Source: Mikania micrantha (lineage: Eukaryota; Streptophyta; Magnoliopsida; Asterales; Asteraceae). Taken from it: a stretch of 64,000 nucleotides of DNA. Below the pieces are notes generated by a model. It ran no database searches and was not told the DNA's origin. It was given only the letters and a program-made list of their open reading frames with translations. Location of the stretch: NCBI GenBank assembly GCA_009363875.1, contig CM018690.1, positions 4,514,788 through 4,578,787 of the forward strand, in the 5' to 3' direction. How positions within the stretch are numbered: the first letter of the stretch is position 1; every line of letters begins with the position of its first letter. Shown here one piece after another: positions 58,156-64,000 of the stretch. The translations under genes and the position numbers were made by a program.

Positions 58156-59276
58156 AGACATAACTTAAAAATCATACTCTACATTTATATTGAATCAATT
58201 GAGTGTCAATTAAGTCATCCGAATTGAATTGGGCCGAATAATGACCGAGACAAAAGGAATAACTAAGTTAAGGTTAACACTTACACACGCTCAAATCAAT
58301 TAGAACTTATACTTATAAGTTACAAACAATTTGGAATCAAACACAGGGTTTTGAATACAATCTCAAGAACAACAAGTGAGCGCGTGCATTCTGTGATTTC
58401 TTAGTCAACCACTTCAACAACAAGGTGAGTTCATTTGTCCCTTTTTCAAACTTATTTGTTTTACTTCGGGACTGAGAAGCATGTTAAACATTTTCATATA
58501 ATTATTGGAATGTTATTTAATGCTTTAAACATAAACTTTATACTTATGTTGAAACTTATTGGTGGAACTTAGTAATCATTGAAAAGCCTTAGACTTGAAA
58601 CATATACATGAGACTTGATACTTATATTCGTGAAACTTTATACTTTAAACATTGTTGTAGATTTATGAGACTTGAATGCCTAGACTTGTGAGACTTTATA
58701 CTTTAATCATGAGACTTGAATGCTTAGACTTGTGAGACTTTATACTTTAATCATGAGACTTGAATGCTTAGACTTGTGAGACTTTATACTTTAATCATGA
58801 GACTTGAATGCTTAGACTTGTGAGACTTTATACTTCTAACATGAGACTTGAATGCTTGTACTTGTGAAACTTGATACTGTGAACTTGAGACTTGATGCAA
58901 ACTTATGGGATTCATGATGAAACATTGTGTGAACACTTGAAACTTTATGCTTGAAACTACTACTTGCGCATGAAACATGGTACATATATCTAATCATAGG
59001 CTACGTAATGGCTAAACTACTGGTAATCCAGAGCTTGTACCTATGGATTGAGATATATGTAAGACATAAACGTAACGAGACTAAGCTATTACCTATATAA
59101 GAGACATGTAATTGCTAAACTACTGGTAGTCCAGAGCTCTTGGTCTGCTTATATGAAGTATGTAATTGCTAAACATAAACATAACGATGCGAAGCTATTA
59201 TCTATATAAGAGACATGTAATGGCTAAACTACTGGTAATCCAAAGCTTTTGTCTGTTTATATAAGATATGTAATTG
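58156..59276 (+). repeat. Family O LTR, middle part, copy 2
   Basis: Near-identical repeat of 49223-50344, including the 44-bp tandem array and CTGG/CCAG hairpins. One loop differs (TAGT for TGGT in the second hairpin). Confidence 0.7.
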
Positions 59277-59851
59277 CTGGAAGTGAAAACGCGAAAATTT
59301 GAGTTGCAGACCTGCAGTGGGCGTACCATACGCCCAGAATGGGCGTATCATACGCCCAGAATCTTACACTACGCCCAGAAGTTGCTGTCAACGCTGGAAT
59401 TTGGGCGTTTGGTACGGTGGGCGTACCATACGCCGGGTTGGGCATACCATACGCCCAGAATGGAATTTTTTTGATTTTGCTTCCGTTTAATTCGGTTAAG
59501 CACGGGGAGGTTAAGGGGTTAACTCACTTAGTCCTTTTGGACTAACACTTGATTGTTTGTGGTTGTTTCAGGTCAAAGGTAGGCTCGGCTACGACTCAGA
59601 ACGATCAGACGGTTAAAAGGATCGAACCATGCTTTTGTAAAGATTAAGTAAATGGATTGTAAAGTTTAAAACTACACTTTTAACGTATTTGACATGTTTT
59701 GTAAATGGTGAATAAGTCTAGTTAGTCATGTTAAAGCGTTAAATGATTTTAGTTGAATTGTAAGGGTTTTAAAACCCGTGAGTCTGGGACCTAAATTTTG
59801 TAAATTCTGCAATTATGTTAAACGTTTTGTTATGAGAATTGGGGTGTCACA
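59277..59851 (+). repeat. Family G LTR, 5'-truncated, second copy
   Basis: 575 bp, nearly identical to 50345-50918. Confidence 0.85.
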
Positions 59852-59957
59852 AGTTGGTATCAGAGCCTTAGGTTTGAGTGAATCAAGTGTGTGATGACTC
59901 ATTTGATCTCAAACTTTTGTGCTCTTGATATAAGGAGAAAGGTTCGATCCAAGGTCT
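59852..59957 (+). repeat. Family G PBS and leader stub
   Basis: A second initiator-Met PBS (59855-59867) and about 90 bases of leader repeat 50919-51018. Sequence then switches to family O at a short shared word, TCTAATCA (TCTGATCA in the intact leader). No gag follows. Confidence 0.85.
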
Positions 59958-61171
59958 AATCATAGGCTACGTAATGGCTAAACTACTGGTAATCCAGAGC
60001 TTGTACCTATGGATTGAGATATATGTAAGACATAAACGTAACGAGACTAAGCTATTACCTATATAAGAGACATGTAATTGCTAAACTACTGGTAGTCCAG
60101 AGCTCTTGGTCTGCTTATATGAAGTATGTAATTGCTAAACATAAACGTAACGATGCGAAGCTATTATCTATATAAGAGACATGTAATGGCTAAACTAATA
60201 AAAACTCCAGAGCTTTTGTCTGTTTATATAAGATATGTAATTGCTGGAATTACTTGTGTATGCATGGCTTGTGTCTATGTACGAGATATGTAATTGCTAA
60301 ACTACTGGTAAACCAGAGCTTTTATCTTGTATAGGAGACACGTAATTGCTAGACTAAGCTTAACTAATCTGTGAGCTACGTAATTGCTAAACGACTGCTA
60401 GTGCAGAGCTTGTACTCACGTATGGGATTAGGGACAGCTAAACTATGTGCGTGTGAAACTTGATGCTTGATAAACATAAAGAGAAACTAACACTTATGAT
60501 TACAATAGACATGAAAACTTTGAAACAGATAACAAAAGCTTTGATGAGGATTGAATCGATTGGTAGGTAAAATGCTTAATTATTATTAACAACAGTGTCA
60601 TATCCGGGTTAGTATGTGGTGGGATGTTGGCTAGGGCTTGTTCCCTTACATATGCCCAATATATAAGCATGCCGACTTGGATGTTACATGTGGAGTTAAT
60701 GAGGTTAAGGTTTTACCGAAGGAGGTTTGTGAAACTATTTTAAACTTATAAACTTTAAGAACTCACCAACCGTTGTGTTGACTTGGTCTTTTTACATGCT
60801 TTCTCAGGTGAAGAACAGGTGTAATATTAAGCTTTTGGATGTGCATACTAGGCTTCCCAGATAGAGGACCTAGTAGACTTTTGGAGAAGCACATCTTTTG
60901 TTGATGATATACCATACTTTTGATATCTTGCACAGTTACAAGATATAAACAATTATTCTTTTGATAGGTTTACTTAGTTAAATTGCAGAACATTGCTATT
61001 GTAATTTAACTTTGTAATCCTATATACCATTTGATTGTGCTCTAGAAATTCTTAAACGTTGATGCTATGTAAACAATCTGATCATCATGATTATCACCCG
61101 CGATATCACGCCCCGGGAACCTTCCGCCCGACGGGGACTTCGATCCAACCCCGCCGGCTCGGGGTGTGACA
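59958..61171 (+). repeat. Family O LTR, third partial middle copy and right end
   Basis: 59958-60245 repeats 50060-50344. From 60246 family O continues uniquely, with further hairpins at 60304-60315 and 60395-60406. The right end (60590-61171) contains an AACTCACCAACCG block typical of the 3' third of Tekay LTRs and closes GGGGTGTGACA at 61171, directly before the right target duplication. No PBS or internal region follows, so O is a solo LTR. Confidence 0.7.
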
Positions 61172-61176
61172 ATCAT
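61172..61176. other. Target site duplication, right copy (ATCAT)
   Basis: Exact match to 45087-45091. Confidence 0.85.
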
Positions 61177-62565
61177 GGTATCATTGTGCGAAACAAGGCA
61201 CGTCTGGTTGTTCAAGGAATCAGACAAGTTGAAGGTTTGGACTATAATGAAGTATTTGCACCAGTTGCTAGACTTGAAGCCATTCGTATCTTCTTGGCTT
61301 ATGCATCCTTCAAAAGGTTTAAAGTTTATCAGATGGATGTAAAGAGTGCATTTCTTCATGGTGTGATAAATGAAACAGTGTATGTCAGTCAACCTCCCGG
61401 GTTTGAGGATCCATTGCATAGAGACCAAGTCTACAAGCTAGACAAGGCCTTATATGGATTGCATCAAGCGCCACGAGCATGGTATGAGACACTGTTTACT
61501 CACCTTCTGAACAACGGGTTCAGAAGAGGTCTCATTGACTGTACACTGTTCATTCGAGAAAAGGATGGTGACTTACTCTTGGTGCAAGTATATGTGGACG
61601 ACATCATCTTCGGTTCAACAAATGATGATCTGTGCAAAGATTTTGAAAAGGTTATGAAAGAGAAGTTCGAGATGAGCTCAATGGGAGAGATGAAATTTTT
61701 TCTGGGATTACAAGTAGATCAGTCTGACGCAGGAATCTTCATTCATCAAACCAAATATGTTGGGGACATACTGAGCCGGTTCAGTATGTCTGATACAAAG
61801 CCTGCTGGTACCCCACTGGCTGTCAATCACGGGATTACACCAAATGAAAAGGGGGAGTTAATTGATGCTACTTTGTACCGAGGAATGATTGGGTCTCTTA
61901 TGTATCTTACTGCTTCTCGGCCAGACATCATGTTCGCCACATGCTTGTGTGCACGTTATCAATCAAAACCAAGAGTGTCTCATCTGATTGCTGTCAAAAG
62001 GATTATGCGTTATCTGAAGGGTACTCCTGATCTTGGTTTATGGTACCCTAATGATGATAATTTTGAACTTACTGCATACAGTGACTCCGATTATGGTGGC
62101 TGCAAAAGAGACTTCAAGTCAACATCTGCGAGATGTCAGTTCTTTGGAACCCGATTAGTTACCGGGCAGTGCAAGAAGCAGACGTCAGTGTCTACTTCAA
62201 CCTGTGAAGCTGAATACATTGCTGCTGCTAGTTGTTGTTCTCAGATCATCTGGATTCAACAGCAACTCAGGGACTATGGGTTACATTTTTCTAACACTCC
62301 TATATATGTTGATAATACTGCCGCCATAGCTGTCACTAAAAATCCTGTTCAGCACTCGAAAACAAAACACATCGACATTAAATATCACTTCATACGTGAT
62401 TGTTTTGAGAAGAAATTAATCGATGTTGTTAAAATTCACACCGATCACCAGAAAGCCGATCTTTTCACAAAAGCTTTTGATAAACCCAGATTTTTATATC
62501 TGTTATCGGCTAATGGTGTTTTCCAAAAGGATGAAGTCCTACCTTCATCTGAATATAACAAATGA
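61177..62565 (+). pseudogene. Copia reverse transcriptase (rest) and RNase H
   Basis: This resumes the copia RT interrupted at 45091. It starts with IIVRNKARLVVQG and goes on through YQMDVKSAFLHG, LYGLHQAPRAWY and the catalytic YVDDIIFGS (about 61591-61617). RNase H follows, with AYSDSDYGG, STCEAEYIAA and IYVDNTAA, and the conserved HSKTKHIDIKYHF tail. The stop is TGA at 62563-62565. All catalytic acidic residues appear present. The insertion and upstream breaks make the element inactive. Only about 125 bases separate pol from the 3' LTR, so no envelope-like gene follows, unlike some SIRE elements. Confidence 0.9.
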
Positions 62566-62669
62566 TCATCGGCTTTTTAGGTAGTTTTTGTTTTGTCTAT
62601 TTATTTTATTTCAGTTTTCGTGTCTAGTTTCTTTTCTTAATCAAAAACTCAAAAAGATTTTCTGTTTTA

Positions 62670-62689
62670 GGTTTTTAGGGGGAGATAGT
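62670..62689 (+). other. Polypurine tract, copia
   Basis: AGGGGGAGATAG lies immediately before the LTR start TGAAAATTG. Confidence 0.7.
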
Positions 62690-64000
62690 TGAAAATTGAA
62701 AAACCAAAAACATTTGAAAATTAAAAAACCAAAAACATTTGAAAATTGAAAAACTAAAAACATTTGAAAAATTCAAAAATACAAAAACAATTGAAAAAGT
62801 TAAAATTGAGATAGTCTTTCTTTGAAAAAGTGACACATTAATCTATCATGATATAGAAGCTGAGTTGAATGTGTAAGCTGAACACACAAGAAAATTATGA
62901 TGTGATGTACTGATAGGCCAACTCTACAAATGAATAAACAACTTGAGATAACTTAGAAAGTCCGATTTGTGGAATCTGTTTTATAACACCACTTATGTGA
63001 GAAATAGTTTTTGACTCAAATCAAGCATACATCGGTCATCATGGAATCAAATGAGACTTCAATTAAATAAAAACAAAAACAAGCTGGTATTAAGCTTGAA
63101 GAAAAAGAAAAGCAAGCTGGTATTAAGCTTGAAGAAAAATAAAAACAAGCTGGTATTAAGCTTGAAGAAAAATAAATGCAAGCTGGTATTAAGCTTGAGA
63201 AATACTTGAACAAATTAAGTTCGATTCCATACATGTGCCATATTGCTGGGACGAACCTAGCTGAAGCCGTCCATTTGGATAGAACAAGAAAAATACAAAA
63301 AGATAATAAATTTGAAATCTTATTGAATTTATGATGACTGGTATTAAGATATGCAGAAATGAGTTATAAACTGATTTTGATCTTTAATGGAGAAATGAAA
63401 TGGGGAACTCAATCAGAAAACATGAGTAATCATAAAATTTGTTTAGTAGTTATGTATTGTATGGTTTAAGATTGGACAAATATATCAGTAATCGTATCAT
63501 AAGATAAATGTGTCTAAGGTGAAACATTCAATGAAGCTGATGTGATGTGATTAAATGTATGTGTTATTTTATCAATAGACTTCTCACAAAAACATGTGTT
63601 TCTTTGTCTTTAGCTACTAGTTGTACAGTCGTAATTTTGTTTCAGAAAAGTACAAAAAGATTTTCTATTTTAAATTTTAGTTTAGATGATCATTTGTAGG
63701 TTCAGATGTCTGTCTTATCTGATTCCTGAACCAACCAGACATATCTTCATAAACGGCATCTGTTTAATTGATCAAAATGTTAAATCTTGAAATTGGTTGT
63801 GTTTTGTGTTGAGCATGTCTCATTCGACCGAATGACACTCATTCGGCGAATGAGTCGATCAGCGAATGTCTATTGATCGAAAGAAGAGATTCGCTAAGGC
63901 ATTCGGCGAATGACTTAAGACTTCATTCGGCGAATGGCTTAGAGAAGGAAGATTTCATTCGCTGGTTTCATTCGGCGAATGACTCAACATATATAAGCCT
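62690..64000 (+). repeat. Copia 3' LTR, runs off the window
   Basis: It starts TGAAAATTGAAAAACC after the PPT. It contains A-rich tandem units at 62690-62800, a tandem repeat of AAGCTGGTATTAAGCTTG words at 63079-63200 and the CATTCG/CGAATG palindrome cluster at 63825-63985. It ends in the window at CATATATAAGCC, a likely TATA region. At least 1.31 kb long. Confidence 0.75.
63079..63200 (+). repeat. Tandem repeat in the copia 3' LTR
   Basis: Four units of about 33 bp, each with CAAGCTGGTATTAAGCTTGA, separated by A-rich spacers. CAAGCT…AGCTTG forms a short palindrome in each unit. Confidence 0.85.

Noticed and set aside
62566..62689. Envelope-like gene after copia pol, as in some SIRE elements
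   Set aside because: Only about 125 non-coding bases lie between the pol stop and the PPT/LTR.
63016..63234. Repetitive protein on the minus strand (SSSLIPACF repeats)
   Set aside because: It arises from the tandem repeat in the copia LTR and has no coding context.

Overview
This window looks like a transposon-dense, AT-rich stretch of a eudicot plant chromosome. The element families and the LTR motif styles suggest Asterales (daisy family), but that assignment comes from memory and was not searched. No bacterial operons, rRNA, CRISPR or viral replicon were seen. I find one convincing host gene; almost everything else is transposable elements, many of them nested.

Layout. 1-679: AT-rich spacer. 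680-5032: 5' part of a Tekay-like Ty3/gypsy element (family A: LTR, PBS, gag-protease), cut off where reverse transcriptase should begin. 5033-7710: two related long-inverted-repeat (foldback) elements. 7739-11797: a Helitron on the minus strand with both termini, a broken helicase remnant, a SINE tail and a 474-bp higher-order tandem repeat. 12020-12190: a tRNA-derived SINE. 12420-15128: the host gene, a plant calmodulin-binding-domain protein with an inferred 5'UTR intron. 15.5-20.5 kb: a SINE, a LINE 3' end and decayed repeats. 20564-25739: a complete but dead Reina-like chromovirus on the minus strand with 5-bp target duplications. 25793-26426: a PIF/Harbinger-type element. 27.5-31.1 kb: a cluster of Helitron ends. 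28258-28841 and 31284-31837: two hAT-type elements with 8-bp target duplications. 32.2-33.9 kb: the 5' end of an intron-containing gene or captured gene, interrupted by an Athila-like LTR with a gag pseudogene but no visible pol (33878 to about 38.9 kb). 39-64 kb: a SIRE-like Ty1/copia element split inside its reverse transcriptase by a 16,080-bp insertion (45092-61171).

The 16-kb insertion is a large LTR (family O) flanked by an exact 5-bp target duplication. It is itself filled by a Tekay-like element (family G) present as a nearly identical 8.93-kb tandem duplication running PPT-LTR-PBS-gag-pol-PPT-LTR-PBS. At least two of its junctions show short microhomologies.

The observation I rate highest is that five different LTR families here (A, G, O, Athila-like, SIRE-like) each carry a family-specific series of short palindromes. 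In several, both arms differ between repeat units in a complementary way, so the ability to form a hairpin is kept while the sequence changes.
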